Notes: generated from the sequence alone by a model not told the origin. A stretch of DNA of 64,000 nucleotides from Flavobacteriales bacterium (GCA_016713865.1 JADJOG010000025.1:1-64000); one strand, 5' to 3'. Counted from the first letter of the stretch, positions 41,464-51,789 are shown. Program-made: numbers and translations.

Positions 41464-43263
41464 TTATCGCAGCATTTCGAGCCGGACCACACGCGTCTGC
41501 CGGAAACCACCAAGTCGATGACCGCCTGTCTCGCTGAGGCTTTTTCGACAACTGCTCGTCCATTGAGATCGAGCAAGGTGATGCTGCCCAGCGGTCGATC
41601 GCTCTGCACGATCGTCAGTTCAGTTGCCGGGTTGGGGAATAGGATCGTTGCCGGGCCATCGATGAATTCCGCGAAGCCTGTGGTGTTCGCTTGCAGGTAC
41701 ACCTTCCAGTAGCTGTTGCTCGCCGGGCTGAACTCGGTGACGTAACCGTTCGATGCGCGCGTTCCGGTACACACCAGATCCGGTCTCGCATCGCCGTTGA
41801 TGTCAATGGTGCTCCATGTGTCTGCGTTGGTGGCGGTGCCGATCGCGCTTAGCAGGTTGAAGCCTTGGTTCACGCCGTTGTTCACCTCGCCCCCGGCAGG
41901 CAAGCTCCAATTGGTGCTCGTGCTGCTGAAGCCGGTGCCCGTGTTCAGGTACACCTTCCAGTAACTGTTGTTCGCCGGGCTGAACTCGGTGATGTAACCG
42001 TTCGATTGCGCGGGTTCCGGTGAGCACCAGATCGGGGAGCGCATCACCGTTGATGTCGATAGTGCTCCAGGTGTCGGCGTTGGTTGCGGTGCCGATCGCG
42101 CTTAGCAGGTTGAAGCCTTGGTTCACGCCGCTGTTCACCTCGCCACCATCTGGGAGGCTCCAATTGGTGCTCGTGCTGCTGAAGCCGGTGCCCGTGTTCA
42201 GGTACACCTTCCAGTAGCTGTTGCTCGCCGGGCTGAACTCGGTGACGTAACCGTTCGATGCGCGCGTTCCGGTACACACCAGATCCGGTTTCGCATCGCC
42301 GTTGATGTCAATGGTGCTCCACGTGTCGGCGTTGGTGGCGGTGCCGATCGCGCTTAGCAGGTTGAAGCCTTGGTTCACGCCGTTGTTCACCTCGCCCCCG
42401 GCAGGCAAGCTCCAATTGGTGCTCGTGCTGCTGAAGCCGGTGCCCGTGTTCAGGTACACCTTCCAGTAACTGTTGTTCGCCGGGCTGAACTCGGTGACGT
42501 AGCCGTTCGATGCGCGCGTTCCGGTACACACCAGATCCGGTTTCGCATCGCCGTTGATGTCGATAGTGCTCCAGGTGTCGGCGTTGGTTGCAGTGCCGAT
42601 CGCGCTTAGCAGGTGGAAGCCTTGATTCACGCCGTTGTTCACCTCGCCACCATCTGGGAGGCTCCAATTGGTGCTCGTGCTGCTGAAGCCGGTGCCCGTG
42701 TTCAGGTACACCTTCCAGTAACTGTTGTTCGCCGGGCTGAACTCGGTGACGTAGCCGTTCGATGCGCGCGTGCCGGTGCAAACCAGATCAGGCAGCGCGT
42801 CGCCGTTGATGTCCATGGTGCTCCAGGTGTCGGCGTTGGTTGCAGTGCCGATCGCGCTCAGCAGGTTGAAGCCTTGGTTCACGCCGTTGTTCACCTCCCC
42901 ACCAGCAGGCAGGCTCCAATTCACGCTCGTTCCGCTAAAGCCGGTGCCGGTGTTCAGGTACACCTTCCAGTAGCTGTTGCTCGCCGGGCTGAATTCGGTG
43001 ACATAGCCGTTTGATGCACGCGTGCCGGTACACACCAGATCGGGCAGCGCATCGCCGTTGATGTCGATGGTGCTCCAGGTGTCGGCGTTGGTGGCGGTGC
43101 CGATCGCGCTCAGCAGGTTGAAGCCTTGGTTCACTCCGCTGTACACCTCGCCTCCGGCGGGCAGGCTCCATTGCACATGGGTGCTGGGAAATCCTTGGGA
43201 CAAGGCATCGCCGCTCAGCACGAGCAGTGCGAACGAAACGAAAGTGCATCGCCGTGTGGTCAT
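41464..43263 (-). CDS. T9SS-sorted protein built of six near-identical 84-residue repeats (two frameshifts)
   Basis: About 600 residues: signal peptide MTTRRCTFVSFALLVLSGDALSQG, then six units of SLPAGGEVNNGVNQGFNLLSAIGTATNADTWSTIDINGDALPDLVCT... EFSPASNSYWKVYLNTGTGF. The calcium loop DINGDAxPDL recurs in each unit, and a sorting domain (LFPNPATELTIVQSD) follows. Frame breaks: an extra A near 42021 (RASNGYIT) and one base near 41505; the repaired end is RQTRVVRLEMLR with stop at 41464. The units are almost identical, in contrast to the diverged paralogue at 39679, which indicates recent amplification or homogenisation. Confidence 0.85.
41690..43215 (-). repeat. 252-bp tandem repeats inside the secreted protein gene
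   Basis: The landmark gtgttcaggtacacc recurs at 41941, 42194, 42446, 42698 and about 42950, spacing 252 bp (253 across the inserted base). Six units in all; the outermost differ most. The repeats are in frame (84 codons) and could expand or contract by slippage or recombination. Confidence 0.85.
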
Positions 43264-43288
43264 GACCGAGGTGTTGGGGGTAACGATC

Positions 43289-44499
43289 TCAGAGGTGAAT
43301 GAACCGCTGCGTGCGCATCTCACCACTCTGTTGCATCAGCAACACGTATGTGCCGGGCACGAGGTTCGAAAGGTCAAGCGGGTGTGGTGCGGTTGGCGTG
43401 AGCCGAGCCATTTCGAAGTGTACGGTGCGGCCCATGGCATCGAGTGCGCGCATCTCGCACGTAGCGGCAGCAGCGAACGGCGAACGCACGCTATAGTTGC
43501 CGGGTATTCCGTTCGGCGTTATCAAGGCGCCCTCCACGGCGGTGGCATCATCCACGCCCATGAAGTTCGGAGCGTACACGCAGATCCCGAAGGTGCCCGG
43601 CTGCGGGCTGGCACCATCGACATCGTACACACGCACATAATAGGTTGCACCCGGCACTAGCAGGTCGGTGGTGATGCTCTCAATACCGCCTGGCCCTGTT
43701 GAATTGCTGCATGCGATCACATTAAAGGGGTTCGGCGCAATTGTTCGCGCTGGCTAGTATGAGCACCGCATCGTATCCGTTTGGCGCTGTGCCGTCCCCA
43801 TCAACGGATACCACGGTAGTAGCGGCCGGCGCAACGAAGCGGTACCACACATCGTCGTTGTTCGCTGCGATGATATTCGGGTTGCAGTAGGGTTCCCGAT
43901 GGAATAGGTGGCCCATGCGCTGTTGCCACTGGTGTAGTTGCAGGTGGAGCCTACGTTCAGGAGAGTGGCGTTGGCGCACTCGTCGTTCGTAGGTGGCGCA
44001 GGTGGTGCGTTGTTCCAGTGCAGGCAGAAAATGGCGCTGGTGGAGGATCGAAGTTGACCAAGGAGTACATCTGCAGGTAGTAGTGGGTGTTCTGGCTCAC
44101 CGGGATGTCCACAAAAGTCCTCCATGCCCGAGAGGCAGGCCACGGCTGCTGAGCCACAACTGGTGTAGATGCCGAAGCCGATGTATGATGATTGCGAGCT
44201 TTCCAGGTAGATGGTCACCGTTGTGTTGTTCGCCGAGTAGAAGCGGTACCAGAGATCGCGGATCTGCGAACCAGCCACATCGCAGAAGGGCGGGTTGGTG
44301 CTGATCGTGCTGTTATTGAAATTGACATTGATGTTGCTGTTGGGACAGTTTGCCGGTGCGTACAGATCGACATCGATGGCACCGGAGCAGTTGTCGTTGA
44401 CCTGGGCCAAGGCGGCAGTGGTGAACCAGAGGAAGGTCAAGGAGAGCGTGCGTAGTGGTGCGGGATTTGTGCGGTACTTGGAGCGTAAGGCTATCGCAT
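43289..44499 (-). CDS. T9SS-sorted secreted protein with PPC/CUB-like domains (several frameshifts; start uncertain)
   Basis: About 400 residues over several frames. A signal peptide-like LRTLSLTFLWFTTAALAQ leads into DNCSGAIDVDLYAPANCPN, LWYRFYSANNTTVTIYLESSQSSYIGFGIYTSCG, NTHYYLQMYSLVNF, NDECANATLLNVGSTCNYTSG, DDVWYRFVAPAATTVVSVDGDGTAPNGYDAVL and TYYVRVYDVDGASPQPGTFGICVYA. The weak sorting domain ends LVPGTYVLLMQQSGEMRTQRFIHL. The ATG at 44497-44499 needs one more missing base to join the signal peptide (MRIALRSKYRTN), so the start is tentative. It is a close paralogue of the secreted half of the fused gene upstream (44825-45788). Confidence 0.68.
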
Positions 44500-44581
44500 G
44501 CGCACACCTTCCTGGCACACCATTGCGCAGGCGCCGCCAACGGTCGCGTGGTCGCGGTCTGTCATCGATCCGTTGCAAGCC

Positions 44582-44824
44582 TCATCCAAAGGCGGCCAAT
44601 GCCTCCAGCACGGCCTGTCGCCGGCGCTGCGACACCGGCACATGCGCTCCATCGCTCAGCACCAGTACACCGCCATCGCGGTGCAGGAATTTGCGCACGC
44701 GGGGCAGGTTCACCAGGTGGCCAATCCGTATGCGCTCCCACCGCTGCGAGCGGCTCTCAGCCGCGTCGAATGATCGAAGGTCACGGCCCGCAACAATGGC
44801 TCGTCGTCCAGTTGCACGCACAGG
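44582..44824 (-). pseudogene. 3' remnant of a LytTR response regulator gene
   Basis: The end reads RWERIRIGHLVNLPRVRKFLHRDGG, VLVLSDGAHVPVSQRRRQAV, LEALAAFG, stop: the last ~55 residues of a LytTR domain, with a frameshifted earlier piece (LDDEPLLRAVTFDH). No receiver domain precedes it. It starts at the stop codon of the fused gene. About 69% of residues match the LytTR part of that fusion (31 of 45), so it is a diverged relative rather than a fresh copy. Confidence 0.75.
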
Positions 44825-46502
44825 TCAATGTCGCACGAAGCGTTGTGCGCGCGTCTCGCCAGCGCGCTGCACCACGAACACGTACGGGCCAGGAACGAGC
44901 TCCGTAAGGTCGAGCGATCGCGCGTTTCCAGGAATGAGTGGCGAACGGCTTTGATGAACGCTCCTGCCCATCGCATCCAACACAAGCAGGTCACAGGTCG
45001 CCGCTTCAGCGAATGGAGTGTTCACCAGGTACAAGCCCACTGTGTTTGTCAGTGAGAGCAAGTTGTGATCCTCCGGGGCGCTCTCGTTCACAGTGAGCAA
45101 CACCGAAGCGTACACGCAAATGCCGAAGCTGCCCGGTTGCGGACTCGCGCCATCGGCATCGAACACCTGCAGATAGTAGGTCTGTCCCGGGACCAGCGCG
45201 TCCGTGATGATGGTCTCCACGCCGCCCGGGCCAGTGGTGTTGCTGCAGGCGATGGCGTCCATTGAACCCGAGCAACTGCTCATGTCGCCGATGGCGAGCA
45301 CGGCATCGTAGCCGGTAGTGGACGTACCGTCCCCGTCGACGGTGATCACCGTTGTGGCCGCTGGGGCCACGAACCTGTACCACACATCATCGTTGGGTTC
45401 GGCGACAATGTCCGGGTTGCAGAATAAGTTCGCGTTCGATGGTGTAGCCCAAGCTCCGTCACCGCTCGTATAAGTGCAGGTGGTGCCTACGTTCAGCAAG
45501 GTGGCGTTGGCGCAATCGTCGTTCGCGGGCGGCGCGGGCGGCGGATTGAACCAATGCATGCAGAATAAACCGCTGTTGGAGGGGTTCGAGTTCACCAGCG
45601 TATAAACCTGCAAGTAATAGTAGGTGTTGGGGGTTAGTACTGGTATCTCCGTATAGCCTTGTGCGGGAGAGAGGCAAGAATTAGTGACGCCACAGGCCGA
45701 GTAAAAGCCGAAGCCGATGTGCGCCGATTGGAAGCTCTGCAGATAGAGCATTACCGACGTGTTGTTCCCTGTATAGACACGGTACCAGAGCGCTTGGCGC
45801 TTGCGCTGCGATACGGGCACCTCCGTTCCATCGGTCAACACGAGCATGCCGCCATCGCGGTTCAGGAACTTGCGCACATGCAGCAAGTTCACCAGGTGGC
45901 TCATATGAACGCGCTCGAACCGGTGCGGCGTTAACAGATCATCGAAGTCCTTCAAGGTCCGCGCGGTCACCAGGCGTTCGCCATCGCTGGTGTGGATGCG
46001 CGTGTAGTTGCCATCGGCCTCACAACGCAGGATGTTGCGCGGAGCGAGCACATGGATGCCTTCGGAGCAGGGTACCACGATGCGCTCTTCGTCCGGCCGA
46101 GACATGTTCCGGAAGAGCGTTTCCATGGCTGTCTGCGGAGCATGGGCGCGCTGCGCGCGCTTCAACGCTTGTCCCAAGAGATCGACATCGACAGGCTTCA
46201 AGAGATAATCCACCGCCGCCACCCGGAAAGCCCGCATAACGTGCTGGTCATACGCGGTGATAAAGATCACTTGAGCCTCTTTCCATTGCGTTCGCTCCAG
46301 CACCTCGAAGCCGGTTCCATCGCCCAGGCGGATATCCAGCAACACGACATCGGGCCGCAGGCGGTCCATGGCCTTCACCGCCTCCGCGCGACCGAGCGGC
46401 TTCCCCGACGAGGCTGTGCTCCACTTCGCAGTCCAATAGCGCCTCTTTCAGCGCAGCGCGTGCTGGCGCTTCATCCTCGACGATCAACACGCGGAGGCTC
46501 AT
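44825..46502 (-). CDS. LytTR response regulator fused in frame to a T9SS-type secreted protein lacking its signal peptide
   Basis: The first ~238 residues are a normal regulator: MSLRVLIVEDEAPARAALKEAL, phospho-Asp in VVLLDIRLGDGTG, Lys in DYLLKPVDVD, and a LytTR domain (CEADGNYTRIHTSDGERL... VPVSQRKRQA). Near 45788 it runs without a stop into LWYRVYTGNNTSVMLYLQSFQSAHIG, which aligns with LWYRFYSANNTTV of the neighbour at 43289. PPC/CUB-like domains then lead to a sorting-type end (VPGPYVFVVQRAGETRAQRFVRH). The last ~10 LytTR residues and the secreted protein's first ~70, including its signal, are missing. There is also one frameshift near 46390 in the receiver. As drawn, the C-terminal half would stay in the cytosol. 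It is either a deletion fusion or an assembly chimaera. Confidence 0.7.
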
Positions 46503-48441
46503 GTCCAGGCTGGTTCGATCACGGTGCGCACCACCACCTCTGTGCCACTCGGGCGCCCAGCATCGTCGTGAAGGTCTATGATCCGTAGGCCATCCAGAGC
46601 ACCATTCCCGCGATTGTGCTGCCGCATGCGTTCCGCTGTGATCTCCAGTCCGCGCGATGTCCCCAATGCTTCGCTCCGGGTTCTCAAGCTCGTCGTGCGT
46701 CCGATTCCATTGTCGCGCACGCGGCACACCAGCAATCCGCTGCTCCTTGCGATCTCGACGCGCAGGTCCCCCTTTGCTTGCGCGGCACGAGGCCATGCAG
46801 AATGGCGTTCTCCACCAGTGGTTGCAGAAGCATAGGTGGTATCATCACGGCATCGCGATTAAGGTCGGGATCCACTTCAATGGACCAATTGAACACACCG
46901 GCATGGCGAGCAGCGCTCACCACAAGGTAATGCTCCAAGAGTTCGATCTCCTGGCGCAAAGGGACGTGGAGCTTGCGCGATGTCTCCAGGATCAAACGCA
47001 ACAGGTTGGACAGGTGGCCAACGTAGGCCGTTGCAGTTCGCGAATCGGTGCTGGCATAGAGCCCCGGAATGGTGTTGAGGGCATTAAAGAGGAAGTGCGG
47101 ATCCATCTGCAAGCGTAGGGCCTGCTGCTCCAACTCCGCTTCGCGGCGCTTTGCGCGCTCGCCGGAACGCTGGAAGAGCAGCCAAGCCACAGCACCGACG
47201 GCGACGGCGAAGAGACACCCGAAGAAGGCCAGCGTGCGGGAGTTCCTGGTTCGCATCTCGGCGAGTGCATTTGCCGCACGCAGGTCCGCGTTCTCGCGCT
47301 CCTTCCGCTCCACCTCGTTAAGCACGAGCAGTTCGCTCATTGTCCGATCCTTCTCGGCGTTCATGAGCGAATCGGCGAGCGCGTTGTAAGCCACGTTGTA
47401 GTGGTATGCATTCGTGTAGTCCTTGCGTTCGGCGGCCAGTCGTGCGAGCGAGAGCAGCGCCTCCTTTTCATCCTCCGGGTCAGCGATCTCCAAGGAAAGG
47501 GCAAGCACCTTTTCCAATTGTGCGGCTCCTTCTGAACGCTGACCCATGCGGATGAGCAAGTCAGCGAGGTAGGTACGGATGCCCGACTCGGTGCGGCGGT
47601 CCCCAGCAGCGATCGCCTGTTGCAGAGCAACCTCGTAGCACCATCGAGCACTGTATTCCCGGCCCAAGCCCTCGTGCGCCAGTCCCATGTTCCCTAGCAG
47701 ATATGCCGCGCTTCGACCATACGAAAGCTTCGGGCGCACGGTATATGCACGCTTCAAGAGGACAAGCGCGGTGTCATGTCGCCCAAGGTCCATTTCCACT
47801 ACTGCGTAGCTCGCCAGGCTCTTGCTCCAAGAAGAGCTGTCCTTGGTTCGTTCATTGATTGCCAGCGCACGTTGGTAGGTGGCTCGTGCGGCCAAGGTGT
47901 CGTTCTTCCGCAGCTGGAGCAAGCCGATGTTGTTCAGGCTACGCGCCATGTTCGCGCTATCCTTCAGGTCTTCTTTCAGGGCAAGCGCCTTTGTCTGGTG
48001 TTCCAAGGAGCCCACGTAATCGCCGCGTTGTTCCAGCACGGTCCCCAGGTTGGTGAGCGTCGCGGCCATGTCCTTGATCGCGTGATTGCGCGTGGCGATG
48101 TCCAGGGCCATGTGGTAGCACGCTTCCGCGCTGTCCAGATTGTCTTGGTGCTGCATGCTCAAGCCACTGGCGGAGTAGGCCATCATGCGCTGTTTCCGGA
48201 GCGAAGGTGTTGTTGCGCTGTCCAGCACCAAGCTCACCAAGGAATCCGCCACCGCATGGTCACCGCGTTTCACGGCCTCCGTTGCGGCATTCAACTCCGC
48301 CACTAACGTGGTGCTGTCAGCCCCAAAGATCACCTCATCGGACTCTTCGCTTCCCTGCGGTGTTCCGCAAGCACCGACCAGAAACAGCAACGCCATGGAG
48401 GCGAACCGATGGGGTCGTGTGTCCGCGATTGTGCTCGTCAT
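46499..48441 (-). CDS. LytS-type sensor histidine kinase with TPR sensor and lipoprotein-like signal (one frameshift)
   Basis: About 647 residues. N-terminus RFASMALLFLVGACGTPQG has a lipobox (LVGAC). TPR repeats run ~45-360 (AATLTNLGTVLEQRGDYVGSLEH, ARSLNNIGLLQLRKNDTLAARATY). A transmembrane helix (LAFFGCLFAVAVGAVAWLLF) is followed by phospho-His in DPHFLFNALN (~448) and HATPase motifs QPLVENAILHG and RVRDNGIGR. One A is missing near 46770; restored it reads PRKQKGDLRVEIARS. The stop overlaps the ATG of the response regulator (ATGA). An internal start at MALLFLVGACG is an alternative. It shares layout with the kinase at 34888-36840. Confidence 0.9.
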
Positions 48442-48447
48442 CTTCGG

Positions 48448-48455
48448 CAAACGTA
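48448..48455 (-). promoter_or_regulatory. Candidate -7 promoter box for the kinase gene
   Basis: On the minus strand TACGTTTG, an exact TAnnTTTG match, 6 nt before the kinase ATG. Upstream at about -33 is TTC rather than TTG. The rest of 48456-48652 shows no gene. Confidence 0.45.
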
Positions 48456-48652
48456 CTGGGGAGGCGTAGTGAACGAGCATGCCGTCGATCCTGCGCCTGC
48501 GATGATCGAGCGGTCGTTTGGTCACGAAGCTCGGCTACTCGATGCCGCCCCTCAACCGATCGATGGCGAAGGATCACCTTGGGTCCTGTTCTTACTTCGT
48601 TGCTGAAGTTCGTTGGTCATTCTCGCTTCCTTCAATTACCGATCACGAGGAA

Positions 48653-49675
48653 ATGAACATCGCAAGATCCAACAGGTCAGCAATATGCAGTCAGTGCAGC
48701 ATCATCGGGCTCGTCATCTTTTGCTTGACCGTGCTCGCCGAACCCGCCCTTGCACAGCGGCAATGGGGCTTGAGTGATAGCACTTCCTACGCCGTCGGTG
48801 GCGACACCGTGCTCATCGCCTCCCGGAAGAAGCTCTATCGGGCGCTGCCCAACGATACGATGATCATACGCGACTTCACGGACGTGGCCGACACCAACCT
48901 GTACATCCGCGACGTGGACCATTGGTCAGCCAACGATTGGTACGTGCTTGTCGGCAGCCGCTACATCGGTTACTCTACGACACTCTACCGCACACAGGAC
49001 GCCGGCTCTACATGGTTCGAGGATGTGAGCTACCTGCCCGTGGTGGACCAGTCAAGCCTCAACCAGATGACCATCAAGGAGGATGGTATTGCCTATCTCT
49101 TCAATGGGTACTACGACAGCGCGGTCTTGCGCAGCTTTGATGGAGGAGTGACGTGGGAGCCTTGGTTCCAAAGCCTCATCGCGCACTACTACGGTCTATT
49201 GAGGTGCGGCAACACCGCTTTCGTCATCGGTATGGAGGGTGATGGCTTCCCGCCTTCGATGTGGCAAGTGCCGGACAGCTTGTGGGGCATGCAAGGGCTT
49301 ACGAACTACTACAGTGGATGCCACAACGGCGGCATTGAAGGGTGCTACTACGTGATCCCGTGGAGCGCGCCCTATGCCCAGGTCGTCGCCGAATTCCAAG
49401 CACTCGCCGTGCAGCTATGTGCGACGCTCGGAACGGACATGGCAATGTATCTGGACTCGTCCGTGCGCCTTTCGCCGAACCCGGCATCCGAGTTCTTCAC
49501 GCTTGAAGGTCTCAGTGTGAATGATATCATCACCGTGACCGCTGCGACTGGTCAGGTGATGCGCGTACCACGCAACGACACAATGCTGGATGTACGCGGA
49601 CTTGCGCCGGGGGTCTATCTCGTGAACGTCTTACGGGGCAGCGTGAAAATGAGGGTGCGATTCTTCTGCCATTGA
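48653..49675 (+). CDS. T9SS-sorted BNR/sialidase-like repeat protein
   Basis: 340 residues in an intact frame. Signal peptide IIGLVIFCLTVLAEPALAQ after a polar start. Asp-box-like motifs (TQDAGSTWFEDV, SFDGGVTWEPW) suggest a small beta-propeller. The sorting domain is LSPNPASEFFTLEGLS, then LAPGVYLVNVLRGSVKMRVRFFCH. The start is at ATG 48653, just after gagga, because the longer frame upstream is not protein-like. First of four plus-strand genes up to 51789. Asp boxes also occur in non-enzymatic propellers, so no sialidase activity is implied. Confidence 0.8.
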   Translation: MNIARSNRSAICSQCSIIGLVIFCLTVLAEPALAQRQWGLSDSTSYAVGGDTVLIASRKKLYRALPNDTMIIRDFTDVADTNLYIRDVDHWSANDWYVLVGSRYIGYSTTLYRTQDAGSTWFEDVSYLPVVDQSSLNQMTIKEDGIAYLFNGYYDSAVLRSFDGGVTWEPWFQSLIAHYYGLLRCGNTAFVIGMEGDGFPPSMWQVPDSLWGMQGLTNYYSGCHNGGIEGCYYVIPWSAPYAQVVAEFQALAVQLCATLGTDMAMYLDSSVRLSPNPASEFFTLEGLSVNDIITVTAATGQVMRVPRNDTMLDVRGLAPGVYLVNVLRGSVKMRVRFFCH

Positions 49676-49749
49676 ACCTCGGCACCGTCCGCGTGTACTC
49701 AGTGACAATGTGTAAGAGAGGCCTGCGGCGAGGAGCGCGATCGATTGAG

Positions 49750-50259
49750 ATGACCCGGGGGCTATTGATGATGCTCGCGTACTGTGCCACGTCCGCCATC
49801 GCACAGGACAGTACCTCCTTCGCAAGGGCATTGCAGCGCGACACGCCCCGCGCGCTTGACCAGTGGATGAAGCGCGAGCTGCAACGCTTACGACAAGAAC
49901 CGCTGATCTCCTGGACGAAGGAGAGCAACGCCTATGCATCGCCCGCGCTCGACAATCTTGCTGGCTGGCTGCGCCACCAGCCGGGCGTGGTTGGTGCCGA
50001 CTGGGACAAGTGCGACCAAAAGCCATATCCCTTAGGCAGCACGGAACCAGTGCCTTTTACCCTTGGCCTGTTCGTGAGCCTGCGTAATGCGGAGCACGAA
50101 CGGATCTACACGCTGATGATGCGACCAACCGGCCCTGCTCTTAATCCACTGTATCAGATGCGCGCATGGCGTTTCGGGTTGGGTAGGAAGCGCATTGTCG
50201 CCAGAGAATGGGTGTACTTCCTGGAGACGCAGCGTCGGATATGCATGGGGTTGCAATGA
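49750..50259 (+). CDS. Secreted protein of unknown function
   Basis: 169 residues with a signal peptide (MTRGLLMMLAYCATSAIAQ), which sets the start; the frame is open upstream to 49672. The mature part is mixed alpha/beta with two Cys (DKCDQKPYP, RRICMGLQ) and the motifs WLRHQPGVVGADWDKCD and EHERIYTLMMRPTG. I recognise no family. It lies 74 nt after the BNR-like gene and 7 nt before the next one, so all are probably cotranscribed. Confidence 0.65.
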   Translation: MTRGLLMMLAYCATSAIAQDSTSFARALQRDTPRALDQWMKRELQRLRQEPLISWTKESNAYASPALDNLAGWLRHQPGVVGADWDKCDQKPYPLGSTEPVPFTLGLFVSLRNAEHERIYTLMMRPTGPALNPLYQMRAWRFGLGRKRIVAREWVYFLETQRRICMGLQ

Positions 50260-50266
50260 TGATCTC

Positions 50267-50674
50267 ATGAACACCCACCTATACCTGTCTATGCTGCTGT
50301 ACATGGCCGCAGCCTCACATCTGCCAGCCCAGGAGCAGCCCCCAGACAGTTTGGTATTGTTCCGCGCGGCCATGGAGCGCGAAGCGATCAAGGAATTCGA
50401 CCCGCGCGACCCGGAAGGATACCTGCTGGTGTGGAAGGAACAACGCGAGGGCAACCAGTTCATCTACAACCGTGGCGATGGGAGCACCCTTCGCGATCTT
50501 CTCACCTCCGAAGGTCTGTTGCGACCAGAGATTACCGATCAATGGGGACCAAGCGGCATCACCAACTACGGCAACCGGTACGCGGTGGTGTGGGTGGATC
50601 CGCAAACGGGAGTGGCGCGACATACGGTGTGGTACTTCGAGCGACCAATTAGCACCTACCACGACAAGAAATGA
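50267..50674 (+). CDS. Small secreted protein of unknown function
   Basis: 135 residues; signal peptide MNTHLYLSMLLYMAAASHLPAQ. The mature region is hydrophilic with WGPSGITNYGNRYAVVWVDPQTG near the C-terminus and no recognisable domain. Its stop overlaps the start of the next gene (ATGA), implying coupled translation. Confidence 0.65.
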   Translation: MNTHLYLSMLLYMAAASHLPAQEQPPDSLVLFRAAMEREAIKEFDPRDPEGYLLVWKEQREGNQFIYNRGDGSTLRDLLTSEGLLRPEITDQWGPSGITNYGNRYAVVWVDPQTGVARHTVWYFERPISTYHDKK

Positions 50675-51789
50675 AGCGCCTCGTTGTTCTCACCCTTTTG
50701 CTCGCCGGGGCCGCAACGCTGTCCGCGCAACCCGGCCTTCGCCCCATGCAAGTAGCCTTCGCGTTGTATCACGAGGGTCGGATGGTATCCGTTGAGGAAT
50801 TGAGAGAGCGCCGGGGCTGGAGCATCCGCATGGAGAACGAGCCAGCGGATATCGGAGTGTTCGGGTACAAAGGACTCGCATACGCCGAATTCAACCCGAT
50901 GCGCTCTGACCCCATGTTCCATGGTGATACCTTATGGATGACCATTTCGCATGAGCAGGACCGCATGCGCATCGCCTTTCCGCCGCTGAAGGGTGTGCCT
51001 CGGCGGCAGCACTACGGCACCCATGGGCTCTGGATCGACTTCCGCCCAGGCGACTTCCTGGCCACCGACCTACCGCGCAAGATCCTGGTGAAAGGCACCA
51101 TCCGGAATCTTCGAGAGATCCACGGCACGTTTCCTTACGAGCTGCTCATCGGTTGTGGATCCGAGCTGTGCCGGAGCGACACGTTCAAGCGGCGCACTGG
51201 TGATTTCGAAACAGCCCTTAAGTGGCAACCCGTGAGCGATCACGCGAGCGGCGCGGAATGGGTGGACATCCTCCTCGTCACGCGCAATGCCGTGGAACCG
51301 CTCGACATGCGCATGACCATCCGCGTTCTCTTTCACACCCAGGTGGATCTGGGCGAATTCGACTTCGTGCCCGCGCGCTTCAGGAAGCTTGACAACCGCG
51401 CGATGGTCATTGAGGCAAACTTGCCCAGGGACACCGTGATCACGGGCACACAAGAAGGAACGGCGCTGCACATCACCGCGATCAACCTTGAAGCCGGTGA
51501 GCGTCTGGTTGCCCAGCCCATCTGGAACGGACCAGGGGAGCCGCTCATCCATTCTTGGGAACTGGTAGAGCGCCCTGCTGATGGCATCAAGGAACTCCGC
51601 TTCATCTTCGCCGAAGACACGAATGTGGCTTGGGAAAGCGAGTTTGGGCCAAGGCCCATCGAGAGTCCGCCACTACCAGCTGGCCACTATGTGCTTACAC
51701 AAAAGGCGGTCTGGGGCAAAGGGATGCGCAATGTGGACTTCCTGATCGGGCGGGAGGTTCCCTTTACGGTGCAACCCCGGCGAGAGTGA
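50671..51789 (+). CDS. Secreted beta-rich protein of unknown function
   Basis: 372 residues; signal peptide MKRLVVLTLLLAGAATLSAQ. The mature chain is beta-rich, with two Cys close together (LIGCGSELCRSDTF) that could form a disulfide. No T9SS sorting domain is present; the end VPFTVQPRRE is plain. It is coupled to the preceding gene by a 4-bp overlap. I cannot assign a family. The trio at 49750-51789 may be a periplasmic or surface operon. Confidence 0.7.
   Translation: MKRLVVLTLLLAGAATLSAQPGLRPMQVAFALYHEGRMVSVEELRERRGWSIRMENEPADIGVFGYKGLAYAEFNPMRSDPMFHGDTLWMTISHEQDRMRIAFPPLKGVPRRQHYGTHGLWIDFRPGDFLATDLPRKILVKGTIRNLREIHGTFPYELLIGCGSELCRSDTFKRRTGDFETALKWQPVSDHASGAEWVDILLVTRNAVEPLDMRMTIRVLFHTQVDLGEFDFVPARFRKLDNRAMVIEANLPRDTVITGTQEGTALHITAINLEAGERLVAQPIWNGPGEPLIHSWELVERPADGIKELRFIFAEDTNVAWESEFGPRPIESPPLPAGHYVLTQKAVWGKGMRNVDFLIGREVPFTVQPRRE

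Noticed and set aside
41690..43215. Regular repeats considered as a CRISPR array or other non-coding array
   Set aside because: Period is 252 bp, units are in frame and encode 84-residue calcium-loop repeats between a signal peptide and a sorting domain.
48653..49675. Sialidase activity for the Asp-box protein
   Set aside because: Only two Asp-box-like motifs are visible, with no Arg triad or other catalytic signature, and the protein is short. Asp boxes are common in non-enzymatic propellers.
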